Of a stretch of 64,000 nucleotides of DNA, positions 8,426-16,118 are shown in pieces. Under the pieces are notes generated by a model. It was not told where the DNA came from and did not search any database. It worked only from the letters and a program-made list of their open reading frames with translations. A program made the position numbers and the translations under genes. Origin of the DNA: Faucicola osloensis_C. Its GTDB lineage: Bacteria; Pseudomonadota; Gammaproteobacteria; Pseudomonadales; Moraxellaceae. The stretch's first letter is position 1. Each line of letters opens with the position of its first letter. The DNA is taken from assembly GCA_019353055.1 (NCBI GenBank), contig JABAHL010000001.1, positions 186,001 through 250,000 on the forward strand, in the 5' to 3' direction.

Positions 8426-10510
8426 ATGTTAATTACTGAATTGGGCTATTTCGCGCTTATTTCAGCCTTGGTGATTGCCATTTTACAGGTTATTTTACCG
8501 GCAGTGGGGGTGTTCAAACACCAACCTGCTTGGCAACGACTGGCGGGAAGTCTTGCCATTGCCCAGTTTTTGGCAACCGGTACGTCATTTTTGTGCCTGA
8601 TGTATGGGTTTTATGCCAATGATTTTACGTTGATTTATGTCGCCAATCAGTCAAATTCACTGCTGCCTTGGTACTATCGCTTATCCGCCACGTGGGGCGG
8701 GCATGAAGGCTCACTGTTACTGTGGGTCACCATTTTGGCGGCTTGGGGCGCGGCGGTGGCTGTTTTTAGTCGAAGCTTGCCGCTTGCCATGCGCTCACGC
8801 GTGTTGGTGGTGATAGCCTTTGTGCAAATGATGATGCTAAGCATGGTGATTTTTGTGTCGTCACCCTTTAATCGCAGTCTACCTGCTATCCCCGTGGATG
8901 GCAAAGATTTGAATCCACTACTGCAAGACCCCGGATTAATTTTTCACCCGCCGATGCTGTATATGGGCTATGTGGGCGCGGTGGTACCGTTTGCTTTTGC
9001 CATGGCAGCTTTATGGGCAGGTCGGTTAGATGCGGTGTGGACGCGTTGGTCGCGTCCTTGGACACTAGCGGCTTGGTGCTGTTTGACACTGGGCATCGTG
9101 TTTGGCTCAATGTGGGCATACAACGAGCTTGGCTGGGGCGGCTGGTGGTTCTGGGACCCTGTGGAAAACGCGTCCTTTATGCCTTGGCTCGGTGGGTTGG
9201 CATTATTACACTCATTGGCAGTTAACGAAAAGCGCGGCGTGTTCAAAGCCTGGACGATTATGTTGGCGATTTTCAGCTTTGCCTTGAGTTTATTGGGTAC
9301 GTTTTTGGTGCGCTCAGGGGTCATTACCTCGGTTCACTCATTTGCCGCAGACCCCACCCGCGGTCTGTTTATCCTAGTGATTTTGGGCGTGGTCATCGGT
9401 GGCGGGCTGGCGATGTTTGCGTGGCGCGGTTGGCGTTTGACCCAAGAAAGCCATTATCAGCTCAAATCTCGTGAGACGTTATTGGTCATCAATAACATTA
9501 TTATATTAGTCGCAACCATCGTGGTGGTGATTGGCACACTTTATCCAATGCTGGCTGATGCGTTAAAACTCGGTCAAGTATCGGTTGGTGCGCCTTATTT
9601 TAATGCGTTATTTGTGCCGTTAACTTGGTTATTGTTGTTGTTTTTAGCCATTGGACCGGTCAGCCGCTGGAAAAAAGACACCCGTCCATTTTTGGGTACA
9701 GGCTTGGCGATTTTAGCCAGCTGTTTTGTGTTAGCCGGGGTTTTAAGCTATTTCTTGGTCAGTAGCATCGATATCAATATCTTTATGTCAGCGGCACTGT
9801 GTCTATGGGTATTGGTATGGATGGTAATTGATATCAAAGACAAAACCCGTAACGCGCGCTCGTTTGGCGCTGGGCTAAAACGTCTGCACATGGGCTATTG
9901 GGGAATGCAGCTGGCGCATTTGGGTATTTTACTATCCGTGATGGGCATTGCCATTACCACAAGCTTAAGTATTGAAAAAGACATTGCTATGCAAAAAAAC
10001 CAATCGGTTGAAGTGCAGGGCTACCAGTTCACCATGGATGAGCTAAAAAAAATTCGCGGCGCAAACTTCGATGCTACCCAAGCGGTCGTCAGTGTTCGTA
10101 AAAATAACCAACTAGTTGCGACCCTTTATCCAGAAAAACGCCATTATGTGGTCAGTCAAATGCCCATGACTGAAGCGTCTATCCAGTACAACCCATTTAG
10201 AGATATCTATATGGCAATGGGTGAGCCGATTTTAGGGGTTAATCAAAGCGAAGCCGATGCCACTAAATGGGCGGTGCGTATCTATATCAAACCTGGCGTA
10301 CGCTGGGTGTGGTGGGGTGGTTTCGTGCTGGCGCTCGGTGCGATTTTAAGTATGTTTGATAAACGCTATCGTAAACTGCCGAGACTTGCTGATATGCGTG
10401 ATGACAAGTCGGGAAATTTGGCACCGGTTAACACAGCAGCGGCAAACGCCACCGTGTTAGTAAAAAATGACAGTGAGTTAGGTCAGGAGAGTACTCATGG
10501 CAATGCGTAA
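8426..10510 (+). CDS. ccmF: Cytochrome c-type biogenesis protein CcmF (haem lyase subunit)
   Basis: A 694-residue polytopic inner-membrane protein that attaches haem to apocytochrome c in the periplasm (System I). The tryptophan-rich haem-handling motif GWGGWWFWDPVEN is at 236-248, and GGHEGSLLLW at about 91-100. Many transmembrane helices run along the length and the soluble loop is near the C-terminus. The frame can be extended to a GTG at 8393, but ATG 8426 has AGGAG at 8413-8417 with good spacing and gives the conserved N-terminus (MLITELGYFALISALV). First gene of a ccmFGHI run; ccmABCDE are not in this window. Confidence 0.95.
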   Translation: MLITELGYFALISALVIAILQVILPAVGVFKHQPAWQRLAGSLAIAQFLATGTSFLCLMYGFYANDFTLIYVANQSNSLLPWYYRLSATWGGHEGSLLLWVTILAAWGAAVAVFSRSLPLAMRSRVLVVIAFVQMMMLSMVIFVSSPFNRSLPAIPVDGKDLNPLLQDPGLIFHPPMLYMGYVGAVVPFAFAMAALWAGRLDAVWTRWSRPWTLAAWCCLTLGIVFGSMWAYNELGWGGWWFWDPVENASFMPWLGGLALLHSLAVNEKRGVFKAWTIMLAIFSFALSLLGTFLVRSGVITSVHSFAADPTRGLFILVILGVVIGGGLAMFAWRGWRLTQESHYQLKSRETLLVINNIIILVATIVVVIGTLYPMLADALKLGQVSVGAPYFNALFVPLTWLLLLFLAIGPVSRWKKDTRPFLGTGLAILASCFVLAGVLSYFLVSSIDINIFMSAALCLWVLVWMVIDIKDKTRNARSFGAGLKRLHMGYWGMQLAHLGILLSVMGIAITTSLSIEKDIAMQKNQSVEVQGYQFTMDELKKIRGANFDATQAVVSVRKNNQLVATLYPEKRHYVVSQMPMTEASIQYNPFRDIYMAMGEPILGVNQSEADATKWAVRIYIKPGVRWVWWGGFVLALGAILSMFDKRYRKLPRLADMRDDKSGNLAPVNTAAANATVLVKNDSELGQESTHGNA

Positions 10511-11072
10511 AAGACAACTTTGGTTTTTAATTCCTTTGGTGCTTTTTTTGATTATCATTGCGCTGTTTTATACGCGGTTGGGCAAAGATACCACGGTAGT
10601 GACTAACACCTCACTCAATCGCGCTTTGCCAAGTTTTAGCTTACCGTCTTTGGGTAACCCATCACAAATGATTACCCAAGCGCAGCTACCCAAACAGCCA
10701 TTTTTACTCAATGTATGGGCATCTTGGTGTGTGACTTGTAAAGTTGAACACCCGTTTTTATTGCAGATGTCAAAGACAGGCGTACCGATTGTTGGGGTCA
10801 ATTATAAAGATGAAACCAAAGACGCGCTCGATTATCTTAACATCCATGAAGACCCATTTACCCTCAATGTGCAAGATAAAGAAGGGAATTTTGGCATTGA
10901 TTTGGGTTTGACGGGTGTGCCAGAGTCGTTTGTGGTTGATGGCAAGGGCAATGTGCGCCAGCATATCTTGGGTGAAATCAACGAAGAGCGCTACAATAAG
11001 CAGGTATTGCCTTGTATGACTGCGCTACGTGAACAAGCTGCCGATGCTAAAATCCGTGAGGTGTGCCAATGA
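10497..11072 (+). CDS. ccmG: Thiol:disulfide interchange protein CcmG/DsbE
   Basis: A 191-residue membrane-anchored periplasmic thioredoxin that reduces apocytochrome c or CcmH before haem attachment. The N-terminal anchor is at about residues 8-26. The thioredoxin active site is W77-C78-V-T-C81, in the family context NVWASWCVTCKVEHP. A GVPESFVVDG stretch supplies the cis-Pro loop. The ATG at 10497 overlaps the ccmF end by 14 nt and has AGGAGA six bases upstream, so translation is probably coupled. All expected residues are present. Confidence 0.94.
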   Translation: MAMRKRQLWFLIPLVLFLIIIALFYTRLGKDTTVVTNTSLNRALPSFSLPSLGNPSQMITQAQLPKQPFLLNVWASWCVTCKVEHPFLLQMSKTGVPIVGVNYKDETKDALDYLNIHEDPFTLNVQDKEGNFGIDLGLTGVPESFVVDGKGNVRQHILGEINEERYNKQVLPCMTALREQAADAKIREVCQ

Positions 11073-11644
11073 GTATCACATTTGCAAAAATTCTTCATTT
11101 GATAGTCAAGGCGATGGCTATGGTGTTGCTAGTCGTAGGGTTATCCATGTCGGCTTGGGCAAATATTGATACCTACCAATTTGATAACCCGCGCCAAGAA
11201 GCCCAGTATCGTGCGCTGATTGAAGAATTTCGTTGTCCAAAATGTCAAAACCAAAACTTGGCAGGTTCCGATGCGCCAATTGCGCAAGATTTAAAACAAA
11301 AGACCTATGATATGGTCAAAGACGGTCGTTCTGACACCGAAATTCGCCAGTATATGAATGAGCGCTACGGTGACTTTATTAGCTACAAACCACCTGTGCG
11401 CCCATCCACCTGGATTTTATGGTTTTTTCCGCCTGTGTTGTTGGTGTTTGTGATGCTGGCTTGGTTTATTCGTAACCGTAATTCGTCAAAACGTGCCGCT
11501 GTCATCGCCCATCCCATAGAAGAGGGTTATGCGCCACTCTCAGCCGCCGAACAACAGCGATTACAAGACTTGTTAAACGCCAATGATAACGCTGCCAATG
11601 CTAAAACTAGTGAAATCAATCAAGCAGTGGGTAAGGAAAATTAA
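11069..11644 (+). CDS. ccmH: Cytochrome c-type biogenesis protein CcmH (apocytochrome thiol reductant)
   Basis: A 191-residue protein with a signal/anchor helix (about 9-31), the periplasmic redox motif F-R-C56-P-K-C59-Q-N-Q-N, and a C-terminal membrane helix around residues 98-118. It presents apocytochrome c to CcmF with its CXXC reduced by CcmG. The start chosen is ATG 11069, which overlaps the ccmG stop as ATGA with GTGAGG upstream; a GTG two codons earlier (11063) is also open. The protein matches the short CcmH form, with the TPR part encoded separately by ccmI. Confidence 0.93.
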   Translation: MSITFAKILHLIVKAMAMVLLVVGLSMSAWANIDTYQFDNPRQEAQYRALIEEFRCPKCQNQNLAGSDAPIAQDLKQKTYDMVKDGRSDTEIRQYMNERYGDFISYKPPVRPSTWILWFFPPVLLVFVMLAWFIRNRNSSKRAAVIAHPIEEGYAPLSAAEQQRLQDLLNANDNAANAKTSEINQAVGKEN

Positions 11645-12924
11645 TGTCAACGCTAATTATTTTTATCATTGTCGCGCTTCTGTTTGCTATCACGCTTGCG
11701 GTATTTATTTTGTTACCCTGGTTGCAAACCCAAGACCATCACGCCATCGCCAATCGCGCTGATAATCAGCTACTAACGCTCAATATTGAAGTATTTAAAC
11801 AACGGTTGGTAGAGCTTGATGCTGATTTTGACGAGGGTCAAATCGATGAGGCGACTTATCAAACCCAAAAACTGGCGTTAGAGCGTCAATTACTAGACAT
11901 CAGTGACAATCAAGATACCAGCCATTTTACCCCCAATTGGAAAAGCCGTCTGATAGTTATCATCTGGATTCCGCTATTATCTGCGATGGCTTATGTGATG
12001 ATTGGCGACCGCACGCCCGTCTATCAATTATGGGATGCACAAAATCGCTTGGGACAAGTCGCGGATGATTTGCTGACCGCAAAAATCGATACGCCACCCG
12101 AATGGGCAACCAAAGACAGCGTGGGACTCATTAGTGCCATGCAAACCAACGTGCATCATCATGCCACCGATCCGCTACGTTGGTTTCGTCTATCTGAAGT
12201 GTTTGTAGCTTTGCAAGCACCCGAGCAAGCGATTGAAGCCTTAGCAAGGGCGTATCGTCTCAATCCTGATGATGAAAAAGTCGCCATCACCTACGCGCAA
12301 ACTAGCTTTTTTACCCAAGGCGGGATAATGGATGACAAAACTCGCCAAGTGGTTGAGCATATTCTAGCCAAAAGTCCTAAACACCAAGGCGCACAAATGC
12401 TGATGGCAATGGGCGAAATGCGAGCGGGTAACTACGCGCAGTCTCGAAAATGGGTAGAACTGCTACGCACCGAAATCCAAGCGCGTCCTGGCGATCATAC
12501 CCAAGCCCTAAGCAGCTTATCTGAACTTGAGCAGACTATTAATCAGCGTGAAGCCCAAGGCGAACAGGCGATTACAGTCAATATCAAAGTTACCCCTGAG
12601 ATATTAGGAAGGGTGAAAAAAGGCGAAAGCTTATTTGTTAATGTGCGTAAGATGGCAGGTGGTCCCCCTGTTGCTGCCAAAAAACTGTCAGCAGATACTT
12701 TAACCATCAATGGTATGTCAATTAACATCAGCGATAACGATAGCATCATGCCGACGATGACCTTAAGCTCGGCGATTAGCACGAATGAGCCACTGGTGAT
12801 TACTGCCCGAGTTAGTGCTTCAGGTGACGCCATGCCGCAAAGCGGTGACTTGACCAGTAACCCCGTACCGCTAGAGAAAACGGCTGACTCGACAACGGTA
12901 TTGATTGATAAAATCGTGCCTTAA
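11644..12924 (+). CDS. ccmI: Cytochrome c-type biogenesis protein CcmI (TPR chaperone)
   Basis: A 426-residue protein with two N-terminal membrane helices (about 3-25 and 98-118) joined by a cytoplasmic heptad-like loop, then a periplasmic TPR region (about 160-300) and a beta-rich C-terminal domain. CcmI holds apocytochrome c and delivers it to CcmFH. The start ATG shares one base with the ccmH stop (TAATG), indicating coupled translation. The TPR segment includes DPLRWFRLSEVFVALQAPEQ. Last gene of the ccmFGHI block; no clear terminator follows before adk. Confidence 0.9.
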   Translation: MSTLIIFIIVALLFAITLAVFILLPWLQTQDHHAIANRADNQLLTLNIEVFKQRLVELDADFDEGQIDEATYQTQKLALERQLLDISDNQDTSHFTPNWKSRLIVIIWIPLLSAMAYVMIGDRTPVYQLWDAQNRLGQVADDLLTAKIDTPPEWATKDSVGLISAMQTNVHHHATDPLRWFRLSEVFVALQAPEQAIEALARAYRLNPDDEKVAITYAQTSFFTQGGIMDDKTRQVVEHILAKSPKHQGAQMLMAMGEMRAGNYAQSRKWVELLRTEIQARPGDHTQALSSLSELEQTINQREAQGEQAITVNIKVTPEILGRVKKGESLFVNVRKMAGGPPVAAKKLSADTLTINGMSINISDNDSIMPTMTLSSAISTNEPLVITARVSASGDAMPQSGDLTSNPVPLEKTADSTTVLIDKIVP

Positions 12925-12941
12925 ATAGTTATGAAAACTTA

Positions 12942-12973
12942 CTTATTTGAATAGGGGCTTAATTGAATAGGTG
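12942..12973. repeat. 16-bp tandem repeat (two copies) between ccmI and adk
   Basis: CTTATTTGAATAGGGG (12942-12957) and CTTAATTGAATAGGTG (12958-12973), 14 of 16 positions identical. Confidence 0.65.
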
Positions 12974-13185
12974 ATGAGTTAAATCTTGCCACATTTTTAT
13001 TTTTAATACCCCTATCAATTTAAATTATTTTGCAAAAATTGCTTGAGATTTTAGTGGTTAACGAGTATTGTTAACCCAGTATTTCAAAACTGTTAGTTAT
13101 TCGAACACACCATTTGTGGGTCTTTTTTGCGATTGCAGTAATGAGATAGGGCGATTTTAATAATTTCGACTTAAGGAATAGGTTT

Positions 13186-13842
13186 ATGAAGCGTATTATT
13201 CTTTTAGGGCCACCTGGCGCTGGTAAAGGTACCCAAGCACAAATCATCACCAAGGAATTTAATATTCCACAAATCTCAACAGGTGATATGCTACGTGCCG
13301 CTATCAAAGAAGGTACTGAGCTTGGCAAACAAGCCAAAAGTATCATGGATGCCGGTGGACTTGTCTCAGATGATTTAATTATCAACCTAGTTAAAGCCCG
13401 TATTGCGCAGCCAGATTGCGCCAATGGTTGTATTTTTGATGGCTTTCCCCGTACCATTCCACAAGCGCAAGCGTTAGCCGATGCAGGCGTGCACATCGAT
13501 AACGTGGTAGAAATTGCAGTACCTGATGAAGACATCGTTTCTCGTTTGTCGGGTCGTCGTTCTCATCCTGCTTCAGGTCGCGTGTACCATGTGGTCTACA
13601 ATCCACCCAAAGTGGAAGGTAAAGATGACGAAACCGGTGAAGACTTGGTTCAGCGTGAGGATGATAAAGAAGATACCATCCGCGATCGTTTAGCGACTTA
13701 TCATAACCAAACAGAAGCTTTGGTTGGTTTTTATCAAGACTTGGCAAAATCAGGTCAAAACGCGCCACGCTATGCCAAATTTGATGGTACACAAGCCATT
13801 GATAAAGTGAGTGAGCAAGTCCTAGCTGAATTAAAAGCATAA
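13186..13842 (+). CDS. adk: Adenylate kinase
   Basis: A 218-residue cytosolic kinase catalysing ATP + AMP = 2 ADP. The P-loop GPPGAGKGTQ is at residues 7-16, the NMP-binding region contains STGDMLRAA, and the long LID (about 122-160) is of the gammaproteobacterial non-zinc type (HPASGRVYHVVYNPP). A Shine-Dalgarno-like AAGGAATAGG precedes the ATG. Monocistronic by layout: ccmI is 261 bp upstream and a strong UUCG-tetraloop terminator follows. Confidence 0.97.
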   Translation: MKRIILLGPPGAGKGTQAQIITKEFNIPQISTGDMLRAAIKEGTELGKQAKSIMDAGGLVSDDLIINLVKARIAQPDCANGCIFDGFPRTIPQAQALADAGVHIDNVVEIAVPDEDIVSRLSGRRSHPASGRVYHVVYNPPKVEGKDDETGEDLVQREDDKEDTIRDRLATYHNQTEALVGFYQDLAKSGQNAPRYAKFDGTQAIDKVSEQVLAELKA

Positions 13843-13876
13843 TTAAACGCACCATTGGGCTTTAGGTAAGCTAAAT

Positions 13877-13911
13877 AAAAAAAGCTGAAATTTCGATTTC
13901 AGCTTTTTTTA
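13877..13911 (+). terminator. Rho-independent terminator of adk with TTCG tetraloop
   Basis: AAGCTGAAAT (13882-13891) pairs perfectly with ATTTCAGCTT (13896-13905) around a TTCG loop, followed by a T-tract. Confidence 0.92.
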
Positions 13912-13947
13912 TAATTAAATCAATTTTATAGCTAAATCAAGCGCATT

Positions 13948-13980
13948 AAAAAAGCCAATTCAATGTGAATTGGCTTTTTT
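13948..13980 (-). terminator. Rho-independent terminator of rpsT
   Basis: A-tract plus GCCAATTCA pairs with TGAATTGGC plus T-tract around a 3-base loop. It is symmetric enough to act both ways and lies just downstream of the rpsT stop on the minus strand. Confidence 0.88.
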
Positions 13981-13996
13981 AGTTTTAAACAAACAA

Positions 13997-14266
13997 TTAA
14001 GCAGTTTTAAGGGCTTTAATTGCTTTGTTTAAGCGGCTTTTATGACGTGCTGCTTTGTTTTTGTGAATCACGCCTTTGTCAGCAATACGGTCAATCACTG
14101 GAACTGCTTTTTTGTAAGCTTCAGTCGCTGCTTCGTAGTTTTTATCTTCAACGGCTTTTACCACATGTTTGATGAAAGTACGAACCATAGAACGTTGTGA
14201 TGCTTTTAATTGACGACGTTTAACGTTTTGACGAGCGCGTTTGCGAGCTTGTGCAGAATTTGCCAC
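13997..14266 (-). CDS. rpsT: 30S ribosomal protein S20
   Basis: An 89-residue basic ribosomal protein that binds 16S rRNA early in 30S assembly. The N-terminus MANSAQARKRARQNVKRR and the C-terminal lysine/arginine-rich helices are typical. The start codon is GTG, preceded by AAGGAG with 6-base spacing. A rare start codon is also seen in E. coli rpsT (TTG), where S20 limits its own translation, so similar feedback may apply here. A strong promoter lies at 14420-14448 and a terminator at 13948-13980. Confidence 0.97.
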   Translation of the reverse strand: MANSAQARKRARQNVKRRQLKASQRSMVRTFIKHVVKAVEDKNYEAATEAYKKAVPVIDRIADKGVIHKNKAARHKSRLNKAIKALKTA

Positions 14267-14419
14267 GTAAATCTCCTTGGATTTGCAATATAAATCGATC
14301 TGTTAGTAAGTGAGCAGCCATTCGCTTATTACAGACACGGGTAGTTAGGGTTGCTTGAATCCTTGAATCACTAGACACGGAAACACAATTAACGATATCA
14401 AGCGGATTTAAAGCCCGCT

Positions 14420-14448
14420 ATTTTAGCAAACTCACGCTACAATAACAA
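14420..14448 (-). promoter_or_regulatory. Predicted sigma-70 promoter of rpsT
   Basis: On the minus strand: TTGTTA, exactly 17 bp, TAAAAT, with TGC directly before the -10 box (extended -10). The start site would fall near 14412, after a GC-rich discriminator (AGCGGGC), which fits growth-rate and stringent control of ribosomal genes. Confidence 0.68.
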
Positions 14449-14486
14449 CTTATTCGGCAGATTATTCAGCGTATTTCGTCTATTGG

Positions 14487-14520
14487 TGAAAAAACCAGCG
14501 GGCAATGCCCACCAACGCTG
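14487..14520 (-). terminator. Possible minus-strand terminator-like hairpin upstream of the rpsT promoter
   Basis: Outer stem CAGC/GCTG (14517-14520 with 14496-14499) and an inner GGGC-ATT-GCCC stem, followed on the minus strand by GGTTTTTT (14487-14494). No minus-strand gene is visible upstream of it, so its role is unclear. Confidence 0.3.
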
Positions 14521-14617
14521 AAAAAAACGTATTTGTAGGTGAAAGTTTTGATTATCTGTGATTAAATAAAATGACATTAATAACTCATAAAAATATTCAT
14601 ATTGAGGTCATTGTTTT

Positions 14618-15331
14618 ATGCAGCGCACAGCATTAATCATCGGTGCAACCGGCTTGGTAGGCAATTCACTATTGACCCAGCTTGGTAGTCTTTATCAAAA
14701 AGTCATTATCATTGCGCGCTCTCAGCCAAAAGGGTTGAGTGATTCGATGCATTTTTACCAGCTCAAAGATTTTAATCAAATGCATGAATTTGTGTCTGCG
14801 CTGTCGATTGGTAAAGACACCGATGCTTTTAGCTGTCTGGGTACCACCATTAAGGAAGCGGGTAGTGAAGCCGCCTTTCGGCAAATTGATTTTACCTATA
14901 ATGTAGCATTTGCCAAAGCTTGCAAACAAAAAGGCGTAGAGCGGTTTTTTTTGTTATCGGCGATGGGCGCCAATGCTGACAGTCGCTTTTTTTATAACCG
15001 TGTCAAAGGTGAGCTTGAGACGGCGATTGGCAATTTAGGCTTTCAAGAATTGGCAATTTTTCGTCCCTCTTTGCTGCTTGGCAAACACGATGATCGTAAA
15101 CTTGAAACCATCGCGCAGACGGCGTATAAACTCATCAAACCTATTGTGCCTAAAAAACTGCCTGTCCGTCCCATAGAAGCCGATAGGGTGGCGATGGCAA
15201 TGGCGCTGGTGAGTAACAATTGGCATATCAAACATACTTATGAAAAATGTGCTAATCGCGTCGATACCGGCAAAAAAACCCAAGTTATCAGTAATGGTGA
15301 AATGCTAGCGATGACGCGGTTTAGAAACTAA
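14618..15331 (+). CDS. NAD(P)-binding atypical SDR protein, HTATIP2-like
   Basis: A 237-residue Rossmann protein of the atypical short-chain dehydrogenase type (SDR_a5, HTATIP2/TIP30-like). The nucleotide-binding motif IGATGLVG is at about residues 8-15. The stretch LSAMGANADS followed by Y-N-R-V-K-G-E provides the Ser and YxxxK equivalents, and FRPSLLLG is the usual downstream block. Physiological substrate is not known for bacterial members. The ATG follows TTGAGGTCATT, a weak Shine-Dalgarno. rraA follows 35 bp after its stop on the same strand, so the two may share a transcript. Confidence 0.8.
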   Translation: MQRTALIIGATGLVGNSLLTQLGSLYQKVIIIARSQPKGLSDSMHFYQLKDFNQMHEFVSALSIGKDTDAFSCLGTTIKEAGSEAAFRQIDFTYNVAFAKACKQKGVERFFLLSAMGANADSRFFYNRVKGELETAIGNLGFQELAIFRPSLLLGKHDDRKLETIAQTAYKLIKPIVPKKLPVRPIEADRVAMAMALVSNNWHIKHTYEKCANRVDTGKKTQVISNGEMLAMTRFRN

Positions 15332-15366
15332 CCTTCCCAAAAAAACGATTGACTTAAGGAACGATG

Positions 15367-15894
15367 ATGAGCGACATGACGTTACAAAATTTTATTACCT
15401 GCGATTTATTAGATGATAATCCAGAATGTCAGGTTTGTGCACCCAACATGGAAGGCAAACGCTTTTTTAGCTATGGCGGTAACACAAAATTTGGCGGTGA
15501 AGTGGTAACTGTCAAATGCTTTGAAGACAATAGCCGAGTTAAAGAGCTGTTAGCCACGCATGGCAAAGATGAGAAAGGCAATGGCAAGGTTTTGGTGGTA
15601 GACGGTGGGGCGTCAATGCGCTGTGCTTTGCTGGGCGATATGATTGCACAAAGCGGCGTTGATAATGGCTGGGCTGGCGTGATTGTGTATGGCTGTGTGC
15701 GAGATGTGGATGATATGGGCAAAATGCCAATAGGCGTACACGCGCTCGGCGCTATCCCCCGAAAATCCAATCGCAAAGGTGTGGGCGAGACGGATATCGA
15801 AATCAGCTTTGGCGGTCTAACTATCAACTCTGGCATGTATGTGTATGCGGATAATAACGGTATCATTCTTAGTCAAAAATCACTAATCGACTAG
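15367..15894 (+). CDS. rraA: RraA family protein (ribonuclease E regulator / aldolase-type)
   Basis: A 175-residue RraA-like protein. In E. coli RraA binds RNase E and inhibits it; many relatives instead have HMG/CHA aldolase or oxaloacetate decarboxylase activity. Visible features: ITCDLLDD at the N-terminus, VVDGGASMRCALLGD, and VYGCVRDVDDM with the Arg-Asp pair that in aldolase-type members binds substrate and metal. Two ATGs are adjacent; TAAGGA (15355-15360) is better spaced for 15367 than for 15364. Which activity dominates cannot be read here. Confidence 0.87.
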   Translation: MSDMTLQNFITCDLLDDNPECQVCAPNMEGKRFFSYGGNTKFGGEVVTVKCFEDNSRVKELLATHGKDEKGNGKVLVVDGGASMRCALLGDMIAQSGVDNGWAGVIVYGCVRDVDDMGKMPIGVHALGAIPRKSNRKGVGETDIEISFGGLTINSGMYVYADNNGIILSQKSLID

Positions 15895-15900
15895 GGATAT

Positions 15901-15948
15901 TATGATGAAAAATCTGTTTAAAATCGCCGTGATTAGCAGTGGTTTATG
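15901..15948 (+). other. Short ORF, possibly a small gene broken by an in-frame TGA
   Basis: ATGATGAAAAATCTG opens a 15-codon frame (MMKNLFKIAVISSGL) ending in TGA. If the TGA is read through, the frame continues (TLLYRQYAMLKAFKV) for about 15 more residues before TAA, giving a basic, hydrophobic peptide. It sits just after rraA. It could be a decayed small protein or chance; I cannot decide. Confidence 0.25.
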
Positions 15949-16088
15949 AACTTTGCTATATCGACAATACGCCATGTTAAAAGCCTTTAAGGTGTAATAC
16001 AACATCCGCTAAATTTGGCCGATTTTTTGCTTTAAATCAGCCGCAAAAACCCCCACAATAACGTCATTCTTTTTTGCCTTTTTAACTC

Positions 16089-16118
16089 AAAAGACTTATA
16101 ACCAAAAGACCGATAACA
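16089..16118 (+). repeat. 15-bp tandem repeat abutting the mfd start codon
   Basis: AAAAGACTTATAACC (16089-16103) and AAAAGACCGATAACA (16104-16118), 12 of 15 identical, ending directly at the ATG at 16119. Confidence 0.65.

Larger units (their letters stand above)
14267..14617. other. 351-bp divergent spacer between rpsT and an SDR gene
   Basis: It contains the rpsT leader (about 145 nt), the rpsT promoter (14420-14448) and, further right, a hairpin at 14496-14520 with a T-tract on the minus strand. I see no ORF. Confidence 0.5.
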
